Shown here in pieces: positions 23,920 to 36,228 of a stretch of 64,000 bases of DNA. Source of the DNA: Streptomyces sp. HUAS YS2 (GTDB lineage Bacteria; Actinomycetota; Actinomycetes; Streptomycetales; Streptomycetaceae). The stretch covers positions 6,667,001 through 6,731,000 of the forward strand of contig NZ_CP137573.1 of assembly GCF_033343995.1 (NCBI RefSeq). The letters run 5' to 3'. Below the pieces are notes generated by a model. It worked only from the letters and a program-made list of their open reading frames with translations. It did no database searches and was not told where the DNA came from. The position numbers and the translations under genes are program-made. Within the stretch, counting starts at the first letter, position 1; every line of letters begins with the position of its first letter.

Positions 23920-25056
23920 ATGCGTGTCGTCATCGTCACCGAATCCTTTCCCCCCGACGTCAACGGTGTGGCGCACTGCGCCCTGCAGACCGCCCGGCAT
24001 CTCGTCCGGCGCGGTCATGACCCGCTCGTGATAGCCCCGGCCGCGCCGCACGCCGGCGCGGCCGCCGCCCCGGACGCCGCCGCACCCTGCCCCGTGGTGC
24101 GCGTCCCGTCCCTGCCGCTCCCCGGATATCCGCAGGTCAGAGTCGCCCTGCCGAGCCGCCGCGTGGCGGCCGCGATCGCCGCGCACCGCGCGGACGTCGT
24201 GCACCTCGCCAGCCCCTTCGTGCTCGGCGTGCGCGGCATGACCGCCGCCGCCCGGCTCGGCATCCCCGCCGTCGCCGTCTACCAGACCGACCTCGCCGGT
24301 TACGCGCGTACCTACGTCGGCGCCGGCGAGGCCGCCGCGTGGCGGCGGCTGCGCGCCGTGCACGCCGCCGCCGACCGGACCCTCGCGCCCTCCTCCGCGG
24401 CCGTACGGGACCTGGAGGAGCACGGCGTCCCCCGGGTACGGCTCTGGCAGCGGGGCGTCGACGCCGTCCGGTTCCACCCGGAGCGGCGCGACGAGGCCCT
24501 GCGCCGCACCCTCGCGCCCGGCGGCGAGGTGCTCGTCGGGTACGTGGGCCGGCTCGCCCCCGAGAAGCGCGTCGACCTCCTCGCCGGGGTGTGCGGGCTG
24601 CCGGGAGTCCGCGTCGTCGTGGTCGGCGACGGGCCGAGCGAGTCCGGGCTGCGGGCCACCCTGCCCGGCGCGGTGTTCCTGGGGCGGCGCACCGGCGACG
24701 AACTGGCCCGGATCTTCGCCTCGCTCGACGTGTTCGCGCACACCGGCCCGTACGAGACCTTCTGCCAGACCGTCCAGGAGGCGATGGCGAGCGGCGTGCC
24801 CGTCGTCGCCCCCGCCGCCGGCGGCCCCCTCGACCTCGTCGACCACCGCACCACCGGCTTCCTGGTACCGCCCGACGACCCGGAGGCCCTCCGCGCCGCG
24901 GTCGCCGCGCTCACGGCCTCCGCCGACCTCCGCGCGGTCCACGGCCGCGCCGCCCGCGCGGCCGTACGGACCCGCACGTGGGAGGCCGTCGGTGACCAGC
25001 TCCTCGGCCACTACACGGAGATCCTGGACGCCCGTCGCACGGCGGTGGCGGCATGA
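23920..25056 (+). CDS. GT4 glycosyltransferase, MgtA-like (probable alpha-mannosyltransferase)
   Basis: A 378-residue GT-B fold enzyme. The N-terminus MRVVIVTESFPPDVNGVAHCAL is the hallmark of MgtA/PimB-type lipid mannosyltransferases. The C-terminal domain has VGYVGRLAPEKRVDLLAGV, VVVGDGP and the retaining EX7E region GPYETFCQTVQEAMASGVPVVAPAAGGP. Family knowledge: transfers a hexose (often from GDP-mannose) to a lipid or glycolipid acceptor at the membrane. The next three genes each overlap their predecessor by 4 bp (ATGA), so this is the first gene of a translationally coupled operon. The acceptor cannot be told. Confidence 0.92.
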   Translation: MRVVIVTESFPPDVNGVAHCALQTARHLVRRGHDPLVIAPAAPHAGAAAAPDAAAPCPVVRVPSLPLPGYPQVRVALPSRRVAAAIAAHRADVVHLASPFVLGVRGMTAAARLGIPAVAVYQTDLAGYARTYVGAGEAAAWRRLRAVHAAADRTLAPSSAAVRDLEEHGVPRVRLWQRGVDAVRFHPERRDEALRRTLAPGGEVLVGYVGRLAPEKRVDLLAGVCGLPGVRVVVVGDGPSESGLRATLPGAVFLGRRTGDELARIFASLDVFAHTGPYETFCQTVQEAMASGVPVVAPAAGGPLDLVDHRTTGFLVPPDDPEALRAAVAALTASADLRAVHGRAARAAVRTRTWEAVGDQLLGHYTEILDARRTAVAA

Positions 25057-26231
25057 GCGGCATAGACGGCATAGGCGGCCCGCGCGGCTCCCGCGGGCTG
25101 CGGATCGTACGGGTGGCCAACTTCGTGACCCCCACCTCGGGCGGCCTGCGGACCGCCCTCGACCGGCTGGGCCGGGGCTACCTCGCCGCCGGCCACGAAC
25201 CGGTGCTCGTCGTCCCCGGCACGGCGTACGACGACCGGATCACCGAGCAGGGCCGGATCGTCACGCTCCCAGGGACCGTCCTGCCCGGCACCGGCGGCTA
25301 CCGCGCGCTCGCCGACCGGGGCCGGGTCCGGCGGCTGCTCGACGAGCTCGCGCCGGACCGCCTGGAGGTCAACGACCGGACGACCCTGCGCTGGACGGGG
25401 GAGTGGGCGCGGCGCGCCCGCGTCCCGTCCGTGATGGTGTCCCACGAGACCGCCGACGGCGTGCTCCGCACCTGGGGCGTGCCGCCCGCCGCCGCCGCGC
25501 GCGCGGCGGACCGCCTCAACCGGCGCAGCGCCTGGGCGTACTCGCGGATCGTGTGCACGACCGAGTGGGCGGAGCGCGAGTTCGTCCGCATCGGGGCGCG
25601 CAACGTCGTCCGCGCCCCGCTCGGCGTGGACCTCGACCGCTGCCGCCCGGACCGCCGCGGCGCCGTGCCGCGGGCCCGGTACGCGGACGGCGCACCGGTC
25701 CTGCTGCTGCTCTGCTCGCGCCTGTCGGTGGAGAAGCGGCCCGGCACGGCACTGGACGCGCTGGAGGAGCTGCGCGCGGCGGGGGTCCCGGCCGCCCTCG
25801 TGGTGGCCGGCGAGGGGCCGCTGCGGGCCGCCCTGGAACGGCGGGCACGGGCCCGCGGGCTGCCGGTCCGGTTCCTCGGACACGTCGCCGACCGCGAGGC
25901 GCTCGCCGACCTCCAGGCCGCCGCGGACATCTGCGTCGCCCCCGGACCGGCCGAGACCTTCGGCCTGTCCGCCCTGGAGGCGCTGGCCTGCGGCACCCCC
26001 GTCGTGGCGAGCGCGTCCTCGGCGCTCCCCGAGGTCCTCGGGGACGCGGGCGCGTCCGCCCCCGACGACCCCGCGGCCTTCGCCGCCGCGATCCGCACGC
26101 TGCTCGCCGCACCCGAACCCGCGCGCCGCGCCCGCGCCCGTACCCGCGCCGAACTCTTCTCCTGGGACCGCTCGACCGCCGCCTTCCTCCGCGCCCACGA
26201 CGCCCTCACCACCGAGGGAGCCTCCCGATGA
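25053..26231 (+). CDS. GT4 glycosyltransferase
   Basis: A 392-residue GT-B enzyme. IVRVANFVTPTSGGLRTALDRLGRGYLAAGHEPVLVVPG forms the acceptor domain start. The donor domain has LCSRLSVEKRPGTALDALEELRAAG, VAGEGPLRAALERRARARGLPVRFLGHV and the EX7E region GPAETFGLSALEALACGTPVVASASSALPEVLG. Together with the upstream MgtA-like gene (ATGA overlap at 25053-25056) and the downstream SGNH esterase, it fits synthesis of a decorated glycolipid or cell-surface glycan (inference). Donor and linkage are unknown. Confidence 0.92.
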   Translation: MSGIDGIGGPRGSRGLRIVRVANFVTPTSGGLRTALDRLGRGYLAAGHEPVLVVPGTAYDDRITEQGRIVTLPGTVLPGTGGYRALADRGRVRRLLDELAPDRLEVNDRTTLRWTGEWARRARVPSVMVSHETADGVLRTWGVPPAAAARAADRLNRRSAWAYSRIVCTTEWAEREFVRIGARNVVRAPLGVDLDRCRPDRRGAVPRARYADGAPVLLLLCSRLSVEKRPGTALDALEELRAAGVPAALVVAGEGPLRAALERRARARGLPVRFLGHVADREALADLQAAADICVAPGPAETFGLSALEALACGTPVVASASSALPEVLGDAGASAPDDPAAFAAAIRTLLAAPEPARRARARTRAELFSWDRSTAAFLRAHDALTTEGASR

Positions 26232-27177
26232 CGACGACCGACACCCCACCGGTTCCGGCCCCGGCCCCGGCGCAGAGACCGGCCCGGGGACCCGACCGGC
26301 CCCCCGGCCGCCCCGCCGCTCCGGAGACGATCCGCTTCGCCGTCCTCGGCGACTCCCTCAGCGAGGGCGTCGGAGACCGGGTCGACGGCCGGTGGCGCGG
26401 CTGGGGCGCGCTGCTCGCCGAGCATCTCGGCGGTCCCGAACACCCCGTGGAGTTCCGGAACTTCGCCGTCAGCGGAGCCCTCAGCGCGGACGTCGCCGCC
26501 TCCCAGGCCCCGCGGGCCCTTGCGTTCCGGCCGCACCTGGCCGCCGTCGTCGTCGGCGTGAACGACACACTCCGCCGGACCTTCGACATCGCACAGCTCG
26601 CCGGCAGCCTCGACCGGACCTGCGGCGACCTCGCCGCCACCGGGACCGTCCTCCTCACCGCCTGCCTGCCCGACCCCGGCCGGATGCTCGGCCTGCCCCC
26701 GCCGCTCGCCCGGCCGCTCGCCCGCCGTCAGCGGGCCGTCAACGCCGTCGTACACGCCCTGTGCGGCCGGCACCGCACCGTCCACCTCCACCTCGCCGAC
26801 CCCGGCTGGACCGACGACCGCACCCTGTGGAGCGCCGACCGGCTGCACCCGGGCGAGCGGGGGCACCGGGCCATCGCCGCCCGGTTCCACGCGCTGCTCA
26901 CCGCCGAGGGCTTCGCCCACGGTGCGCCGCCCGCCCGCGAACCCACCCAGCCGCCGCCCAATCGCGCCGACACCCTGCTCTGGCTCGCCACCTCCGGCAC
27001 CGGCTGGGTCGTCCGGCGCTGCCACGACCTGCTGCCCCAGCTGCTGGTCCTCGCCGGCGCAGAGCTCCGCCACTGGGCCCAGGGCACCGGCGTCCGGCTC
27101 GACCACCGCGCCGAACACGCCCTGAACGCCGCACTCGCGGCCGTGTCACTCGACGTCCCCCGCGCCAGAATGGGGGA

Positions 27178-27181
<4 letters not shown>
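26228..27181 (+). CDS. SGNH/GDSL hydrolase
   Basis: A 317-residue protein starting with a Pro-rich lead (about 1-35), no signal peptide. Block I is FAVLGDSLSEGVGD (catalytic Ser), block III is VVVGVNDTLRR, and block V is SADRLHPGERGHRAIA (Asp-x-x-His). About 80 residues follow the catalytic domain. Family knowledge: esterases or acyltransferases removing acyl groups from lipids or sugars. The gene overlaps the GT4 gene before it and the oxoprolinase after it by 4 bp each. An ester-trimming step on the product of the two glycosyltransferases is plausible but unproven. Confidence 0.9.
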
Positions 27182-30801
<3,620 letters not shown>

Positions 30802-30889
30802 ACCGTTGCGGGCATGCGTTCGCGGGGCGGAACGAGTGGGCACAACCCCGGAGACCGCTTCGCGCACGGGACCGCCCACCCCAGGGGCC

Positions 30890-31753
30890 TCACCGGTACG
30901 GCAGGAACCGCACCGGCGTCCCCGGCCGGGCCTGCGCCGCCGCGGCCAGGTCGTCCTCCCGGACGACGGCGATCACCGGATAGCCGCCGGTCGTCGGGTG
31001 ATCGGCGAGGAACACCACCGGCCGCCCGTCCGGCGGGACTTGGACCGCGCCCGAGACCATGCCCTCGCTGGGCAGCTCGCCGGCAACGGCCCGCTCCAGC
31101 GCCGGCCCCTCCGTGCGCAGCCCGATCCGGTTGCTCGCCGAGGACACGCGGAACGTCGCCGAGGCCAGCGTCCGCAGCGCCTCGCCCGTGAACCACCCGT
31201 CCCGCGGCCCGAGCCGCGCGCGCAGCACGAGGATCTCCGGCGGCCCCGGCCAGGGAGCCGCACCGACAGCTCCCGGTACGAAAGAGGCTGCTCCCAGCGG
31301 CACCACGGCCCCGTCCGTCAGCGGCTCCGGCCCTAGCCCGGACAGCAGATCGGCCGACCGGCTGCCGAGTACGGGCTCCACCGCGATCCCGCCGCCGAAG
31401 CCCACGTACGACCGCAGCCCGCGCACCGCCGCGCCCACCTCCAGGAGCGCCCCGGCGGGGACGCGTACCGGCGCACCCCAGGCGGCGGGGCGGCCGTCCA
31501 CGGTCACCGGGCACGGCGCGCCGCCGACCGCGACCGTCACCGCGCCGCGCGGCCGTACCGCGCAGCCGGTGACCGTCGTCTCCAGGACCGCCGCCCCCTC
31601 CGGGTTGCCGACCAGCCGGTTGACCAGCCGCGCCGCGCCGGGGTCGAGCGCGCCGGACCGCGGCACCCCGAGGTGGGCGTGTCCGGGCCGCCCCTGGTCC
31701 TGCACGGTGGTGAGCGCCCCGGCCCGTACGACGGCGAACGCGCGGTCGGTCAT
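30890..31753 (-). CDS. pxpC: 5-oxoprolinase subunit PxpC (biotin-dependent carboxyltransferase-like)
   Basis: A 287-residue KipA/AHS2-domain protein: VVRAGALTTVQDQGRPGHAHLGVPRSGALD at the N-terminus, YVGFGGGIAVEPVLGSRSADLLSGLG in the middle and SNRIGLRTEGP towards the end. Family knowledge: with PxpA and PxpB it forms the prokaryotic 5-oxoprolinase that converts 5-oxo-L-proline and ATP to glutamate; the related KipA antagonises KipI in Bacillus. The ATG at 31753 overlaps the stop of pxpB by 4 bp. It is the last gene of the operon and faces oplAH, 88 bp away. Confidence 0.94.
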   Translation of the reverse strand: MTDRAFAVVRAGALTTVQDQGRPGHAHLGVPRSGALDPGAARLVNRLVGNPEGAAVLETTVTGCAVRPRGAVTVAVGGAPCPVTVDGRPAAWGAPVRVPAGALLEVGAAVRGLRSYVGFGGGIAVEPVLGSRSADLLSGLGPEPLTDGAVVPLGAASFVPGAVGAAPWPGPPEILVLRARLGPRDGWFTGEALRTLASATFRVSSASNRIGLRTEGPALERAVAGELPSEGMVSGAVQVPPDGRPVVFLADHPTTGGYPVIAVVREDDLAAAAQARPGTPVRFLPYR

Positions 31754-32367
31754 CGGCCGGCCGCCGTGAACCGCACGGGCGTGCCGGGGGAGAGCAGCGC
31801 GGCGGGCTCCCGCGCCGTGTCCCACAGGACCGCGTCCGTGCTGCCGATCAGCTGCCAGCCACCGGGCGACGAGCGCGGGTACACCCCGGTGTACGGCCCC
31901 GCCAGCGCGACCGCCCCCGCCGGTACGGCGGTGCGCGGAGTGGCCCGGCGCGGCACCTCGTACCGCGCGCCGAGCCCTGTCAGGTACCCGAACCCGGGCG
32001 CGAACCCGCAGAACGCGACGGTGAATTCGGCCGCGCTGTGGATCCGTACCGCCGCCTCGGGCGAGACCCCCCACAGTGCGGCGACCTCGGCGAGGTCCGG
32101 CCCGTCGTAGCGGACCGGCACGACGACCGGGTCGGCGGCCCGCTCGGGCAGCTCGGCCAGGTCCCAGCCGGGCAGTTCGGCGGCGAGCCGGCGCGTCTCG
32201 GCCAGGCCGTCGAGCAGCACGGTCCGGGCCGCCGGCACGATCTCCCGAACGGCAGGCAGCGCGCCGGCCGCCCGCCGCCGCAGCAACTCCGTGTGCAGCG
32301 CGCGGACCTGGGCGCCGTCGTCCAGCTCGACCAGCAGCGCGTGGTCGCCGACCGGCCGCGTCCTCAT
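31750..32367 (-). CDS. pxpB: 5-oxoprolinase subunit PxpB
   Basis: A 205-residue KipI/AHS1-domain protein: MRTRPVGDHALLVELDD at the N-terminus, FTVAFCGFAPGFGYLTGLGARYEVPRRATPRTAVPAGAVALAGPYTGVYPRSSPGGWQLIG in the C-terminal half, matching the carboxyltransferase domain fold. It pairs with PxpC. It overlaps pxpA upstream and pxpC downstream by 4 bp each (ATGA), so all three subunits are translationally coupled, as expected of a fixed-stoichiometry complex. Confidence 0.95.
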   Translation of the reverse strand: MRTRPVGDHALLVELDDGAQVRALHTELLRRRAAGALPAVREIVPAARTVLLDGLAETRRLAAELPGWDLAELPERAADPVVVPVRYDGPDLAEVAALWGVSPEAAVRIHSAAEFTVAFCGFAPGFGYLTGLGARYEVPRRATPRTAVPAGAVALAGPYTGVYPRSSPGGWQLIGSTDAVLWDTAREPAALLSPGTPVRFTAAGR

Positions 32368-33128
32368 ACGAACGCCTCCACGCGCACTCCGGAGGTCTCG
32401 AGGCGCTCCCGCACCCGGCGGGCGAGGTCGACCGCCCCCGGGGTGTCACCGTGCAGGCACAGCGACCGCGCCCGCACCGCGACCGACCGCCCGCAGTGCG
32501 AGGTGACCGTCCCGAACCGGGCCATGGAAACCGACCGTTCGACGACCTGGGACGGGTCGGTGACGACGGCGCCCTCCTGTCCCCGGGGCACGAGGGTGCC
32601 CTCCGCCGTGTACGCCCGGTCGCCGAACGCCTCGGTGACCACCGGGAGTCCGGCCTTCTCCGCGACCGTGTGCAGCCGCGACCCGGGCAGCCCGAGCAGC
32701 GGCAGCCGTTCTCCACTGAGCAGTACGCCGTCCACGACCGCGCCCGCCTGCTCCTCGTCGCGCACCACCCGGTTGTAGAGCGCGCCGTGCGGCTTGACGT
32801 ACGAGACCCGCGTGCCGGCCGCCCGCGCGAACACCTGCAGTGCGCCGATCTGGTACGCGACCTCCGCGGTCAGCTCCTCGGCCGGGACGTCCATCGAGCG
32901 GCGGCCGAAGCCGGCCAGGTCGCGGTACGACACCTGGGCGCCGATCCGCACCCCGCGCTCGGCCGCCAGCGCGCAGACCCGGCGCATCGTGACCGCGTCC
33001 CCGGCGTGGAAGCCACAGGCCACGTTGGCGCTGGTGACCACCGACAGCAGCTGCTCGTCCTCGGTCAGCCGCCAGCGGCCGAAGCCCTCGCCGAGGTCGG
33101 CGTTGAGGTCGATCGAGGCCCACGTCAT
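32364..33128 (-). CDS. pxpA: 5-oxoprolinase subunit PxpA (LamB/YcsF family)
   Basis: A 254-residue LamB/YcsF deacetylase-like barrel: SIDLNADLGEGFGRW, VVTSANVACGFHAGDAVTMRR, QVSYRDLAGFGRR, YVKPHGALYNRVVRDEEQA and LCLHGDTPGAV are all the family's metal/active-site motifs. Family knowledge: PxpA carries the hydrolytic step of the 5-oxoprolinase complex. The ATG at 33128 has GGAGGG about ten bases upstream; a longer in-frame version has no such site. It is the first gene of pxpABC. Its promoter contains the palindrome at 33179-33195, and the divergent GntR gene at 33266 is the obvious regulator. Confidence 0.95.
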   Translation of the reverse strand: MTWASIDLNADLGEGFGRWRLTEDEQLLSVVTSANVACGFHAGDAVTMRRVCALAAERGVRIGAQVSYRDLAGFGRRSMDVPAEELTAEVAYQIGALQVFARAAGTRVSYVKPHGALYNRVVRDEEQAGAVVDGVLLSGERLPLLGLPGSRLHTVAEKAGLPVVTEAFGDRAYTAEGTLVPRGQEGAVVTDPSQVVERSVSMARFGTVTSHCGRSVAVRARSLCLHGDTPGAVDLARRVRERLETSGVRVEAFV

Positions 33129-33170
33129 GGGGTGGTGTCCCTCCTGCCGGTGCTGTGCGGTCGCTCCCTC

Positions 33171-33200
33171 AAGGTAGGGGATTGTTGAACAATCCGACAA
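33171..33200 (-). promoter_or_regulatory. pxpABC promoter with a 17-bp GntR-type operator between -35 and -10
   Basis: GGATTGTTGAACAATCC at 33179-33195 is a perfect palindrome (8-bp arms around a single G), the TTGT/ACAA type bound by FadR/FCD GntR repressors. On the minus strand it sits between TTGTCG (33200-33195) and TACCTT (33176-33171), separated by 18 bp, a plausible -35/-10 pair, so binding would block the promoter. Confidence 0.75.
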
Positions 33201-33265
33201 GAGGCATGTTGTCGCGTCCACCGCTTTGCGGTTGACTCGGCGGGAGACGCGAGGAGAGGCGGGGC

Positions 33266-34021
33266 GTGGTGGGCGGGACCGACGAGGTGGCCGACGGGCT
33301 GGCGGGCGACCGGGCGCTGCTCGGGCGCACGAGCACGGCCGAGCGGGTCGCGGACATCCTGCGCGGCCGGATCGCCGAGGGCTTCTTCCGGCCAGGCGCC
33401 CGGCTCTCCGAGGAGAGCATCGGTGGCGCGCTCGGGGTCTCCCGCAACACCCTTCGCGAGGCGTTCCGGCTGCTCACGCACGAACGGCTGCTCGTCCACG
33501 AACTGAACCGCGGGGTCTTCGTCCGGGTGCTCGCCGTGGACGACGTCGCCGACATCTACCGCACCCGCCGGCTCGTCGAGTGCGCCGTAGTGCGCGGCCT
33601 CGGGCGGCCCCCGTACGCGCTCGACGCCCTCGCCGAGACCGTCGCGGAGGGGGAGGAGGCCGCCCGTGCCGGGGACTGGACCGGCGCCGCCACCGCCAAC
33701 ATCCACTTCCACCGCGAACTCGTCGCGCTGGCCGGCAGCGCCCGCACCGACGAGCTGATGCGGGGCGTGCTCGCCGAACTCCGGCTCGCCTTCCACGTCG
33801 TGGACGACACGCGCGGGCTGCACGAGCCCTATCTCGTACGGAACCGGGAGATTCTGGACGCGCTTGCCGCGGGGGAACGGGCGGCGGCGGAACGACTGCT
33901 CGCGCGCTACCTCGACGACTCGCGGGACGGGATGGTCGAGGTCTACGCCCGGTCGGTGGCGGCGCCGGGCGCAGGACCGGGCACGGGGTCCGGGGCGGGA
34001 CCCGGCGTCGGGGAGGCGTGA
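33266..34021 (+). CDS. GntR-family (FCD) regulator, probable pxpABC repressor
   Basis: A 251-residue regulator. Residues 20-85 form the GntR winged helix (TAERVADILRGRIAEGFFRPGARLSEESIGGALGVSRNTLREAFRLLTHERLLVHE). Residues 100-225 form the FCD ligand domain (DIYRTRRLVECAVVR, FHRELVALAGSARTDELM). A Gly/Ala/Pro-rich tail ends the protein. It is divergent from pxpABC and shares the palindromic operator, so it probably senses 5-oxoproline or a relative and represses pxp (inference). The start is a GTG at 33266 preceded by GAGGAG. Confidence 0.92.
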   Translation: MVGGTDEVADGLAGDRALLGRTSTAERVADILRGRIAEGFFRPGARLSEESIGGALGVSRNTLREAFRLLTHERLLVHELNRGVFVRVLAVDDVADIYRTRRLVECAVVRGLGRPPYALDALAETVAEGEEAARAGDWTGAATANIHFHRELVALAGSARTDELMRGVLAELRLAFHVVDDTRGLHEPYLVRNREILDALAAGERAAAERLLARYLDDSRDGMVEVYARSVAAPGAGPGTGSGAGPGVGEA

Positions 34022-34116
34022 CACCGGTCACGTCCCGTGCGGCGCGGGCCCGTTGGCGAGCCGCCGGCGGGGCCGGTCGCATCTGCGCCGTTTCGACCCA
34101 TGTCAGTTCCAGGACC

Positions 34117-34122
34117 TAATCT
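34117..34122 (+). promoter_or_regulatory. -10 element of the SMC-like operon; leaderless start
   Basis: TAATCT at 34117-34122 ends seven bases before the GTG at 34130, with TTCGAC at about 34092-34097 as a possible -35. The spacing implies an mRNA beginning at the first codon; there is no ribosome-binding sequence before 34130. Confidence 0.5.
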
Positions 34123-34129
34123 GTGCACC

Positions 34130-35656
34130 GTGACTTCGCCTGCCTCGACGGAATTCGTTCCGCCCCAGCTCAGCGCGGGGCCGCGCCCCGCGCAGGGCCC
34201 GGCCGCCGACGAGGGGCTGGCGCGGCGGCTCCGCGCGCTCGCGTGCACCGCTCCGCTGCACGACCTGGACACCCGCAAGGCGAATCTCGCGGGCGAGTAC
34301 TCGGTCTACGCGATGGCCGAGGTCGCGCTCGCCGCGATCGACCTCGTCACGCTCAACATGGACTTCGACACGGGCGCGGACCACGAGCAGATCGTCGCCC
34401 GCCTGCTGCCGCGCGTCGCCGCGCAGGCCCCCGGGCGCCCCGTCGCCGAGCACGAGCGGGTGGCCCGCTGGGTCCTGGAGAACCTGATCAACGTCGGCAG
34501 CGTCGACCGAGGCTTCCGCGCCGTCTACGGCACGTTCGGGCCCGACGGGGTGTACGTCCGGCGGGACTACGACTTCAAGCTCATCGAGGAGGTCCCCGGC
34601 TACGGCGGCGGCGTGTACCTCCGGACGACGGACGAGGCGGTCAACGTCCTCGTCGGCGCGCTCGACACGGACGTCACCAGCGCGCAGATCGCCGCCGAGG
34701 TCAAGCTGGAGGTCCTGATCAGCCGCGGCCGGCTGGCCGACGCCCAGCTCGCGGCCGAGCAGGCCCGGTACCGGACGGTCCAGTACGCGGAGACGCTCCG
34801 GAAGACGCTGGAGGCGACGCGGCGCAACGTCCGCGCGGTCGACTGGCTCAACGCCGTGCCCGACATGATCGCCGAGGCGCTGGACCACGTGGCCGACCGC
34901 TACCGGCACGAGAACGCGATCCTGACGAACATCCGCAAGGCCCGCGACGAGGCCGAGGAGCAGGAGAACAAGCGCCGGGCGGCGGAGCTCGTCGACATAG
35001 TCAAGGACTGCATCCGCCGCCACACCCAGCTGCAGTCCAGGCTTCTGGAGGCCGGGCCGCTGTTCCGGGCCGAACAGGACCGGCAGGCGTTCGCCACGCC
35101 GACGGCGTACACCGGCATCGACCTGTACGGCCAGCTGGTCGCACCGCTGCTGCCGCTCCCCGTCGAGCAGGCGACGCGCGTCACCGACGCGTTCTTCGCC
35201 CGCGGCACGGGCCTGCGCACGCCCGTGTCGGTACGCGTGGGGGACCTGGTGGAGATGCTGCTCACCCCGCCCGTGGAGCGGGAGCACCTGGGCGCGGAGA
35301 TGCCCGAACCGGACCTGATCGCGACGCCCGACGACAGCCGCTTCAGCGAGGAGCAGCTCGCGAGCGCGATGGAACTCCTCGACCTGGAGCACGACGCCCC
35401 GCGCCGCCTCTCCGGTCTCCTCGCCGACGCCCGCCGCCGCGACCCGGACCTCCCGTACCTGGTCGCCCTCCTCGCGGTCCACGCCGCGAGCCCCCCGGTC
35501 GGCACGGCCTACCGCCAGGGCGAGGAGCGCCTCCTCTTCGCCGTGGACGACGGCACGGAACTGAACGACCCCGAATTCGGCGGCGCCGACCTGATCGTCG
35601 GCACGGCCCTCCTCGACGCGGTCGGCATGGCCGCGGACCGCACGGAGTCGGCGTGA
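34130..35656 (+). CDS. Kleisin-like subunit (MukF/JetA-type candidate) of an SMC-like complex
   Basis: A 508-residue predominantly helical protein from GTG 34130; an ATG at 34100 is an alternative start. It begins with a disordered lead. A compact domain follows (LRALACTAPLHDLDTRKANLAGEYSVYAMAEVALAAIDLVTLNMDFDTGADHEQIVARLLPRVA), compatible with a winged helix. About residues 205-330 form long charged helices (ARYRTVQYAETLRKTLEATRR, AILTNIRKARDEAEEQENKRRAAELVDIVKD) like the neck-binding part of kleisins. The C-terminal third has another compact domain. The inference rests on position, first of four overlapping genes ending in an SMC-like ATPase, and on helical pattern; I cannot claim direct homology to MukF or JetA. 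Confidence 0.8.
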   Translation: MTSPASTEFVPPQLSAGPRPAQGPAADEGLARRLRALACTAPLHDLDTRKANLAGEYSVYAMAEVALAAIDLVTLNMDFDTGADHEQIVARLLPRVAAQAPGRPVAEHERVARWVLENLINVGSVDRGFRAVYGTFGPDGVYVRRDYDFKLIEEVPGYGGGVYLRTTDEAVNVLVGALDTDVTSAQIAAEVKLEVLISRGRLADAQLAAEQARYRTVQYAETLRKTLEATRRNVRAVDWLNAVPDMIAEALDHVADRYRHENAILTNIRKARDEAEEQENKRRAAELVDIVKDCIRRHTQLQSRLLEAGPLFRAEQDRQAFATPTAYTGIDLYGQLVAPLLPLPVEQATRVTDAFFARGTGLRTPVSVRVGDLVEMLLTPPVEREHLGAEMPEPDLIATPDDSRFSEEQLASAMELLDLEHDAPRRLSGLLADARRRDPDLPYLVALLAVHAASPPVGTAYRQGEERLLFAVDDGTELNDPEFGGADLIVGTALLDAVGMAADRTESA

Positions 35657-36228
35657 CGACGGCGAAGGCGGCGGAGACCGCCACGACGGACGAGGCCGCG
35701 GAGCCCGTGGTCCCGGAGCCCCGGGGGACCTCGGCGACCGGGGCCGTGCCGGAGGACCGCCAGATCCCGGCCGTCGACCCGCGGGAGACGGCGGCGCACG
35801 CGCACGTGGACGCGGCGGTTCCTGGTGCCGGTGGCGGGGAGCCCGCTGCCGCGGCGGTACCCGGCCCGCGGGACGGCGCAGCCGCCCCGCCGCAGGCCGG
35901 ATCCGGCACCGCCCCGAGCGCCGTGACCGGTGCGCCGACCACTCCGGCCGAGGCCGCCGACGGCGCTGCACCCGTCGCCGCCCCCTCGTCGGCCGCGGCC
36001 GACCCCCGCGCCGAAGGCGCTGACGGCCCCGCGCCGCGGGCGCGGGTCGTGCGGGTCGACGTCGGGGGCGCGACGGTGCCCGTCGCGCGGCCGTACGTGC
36101 GGGTCGTGCGGCTCACCGAGCCGTCGCCCGCCGAGCCGCCGCCCGTACTGCCGGCCGTGCAGCCCGTCGCGCTGCCACTGAAGCGTTCCGCAAGCAAGTC
36201 CGTACCCGCCGAGGAGTCCCAGCCGTGA
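35653..36228 (+). CDS. Ala/Pro-rich disordered protein of the SMC-like operon
   Basis: A 191-residue protein starting at GTG 35653, overlapping the previous stop (GTGA). The first 125 residues are Ala, Pro, Gly and Glu rich and almost certainly disordered. The last 65 are less biased: RARVVRVDVGGATVPVARPYVRVVRLTEP followed by a Pro/Val run and a basic PLKRSASKSVP segment. A short conserved tail on a disordered lead would suit an adaptor or linker. It has no counterpart in MukBEF or Wadjet operons that I know of. A start error that hides a fusion with a neighbour is possible, but the frame and overlaps argue for a separate gene. Confidence 0.7.
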   Translation: MTTAKAAETATTDEAAEPVVPEPRGTSATGAVPEDRQIPAVDPRETAAHAHVDAAVPGAGGGEPAAAAVPGPRDGAAAPPQAGSGTAPSAVTGAPTTPAEAADGAAPVAAPSSAAADPRAEGADGPAPRARVVRVDVGGATVPVARPYVRVVRLTEPSPAEPPPVLPAVQPVALPLKRSASKSVPAEESQP

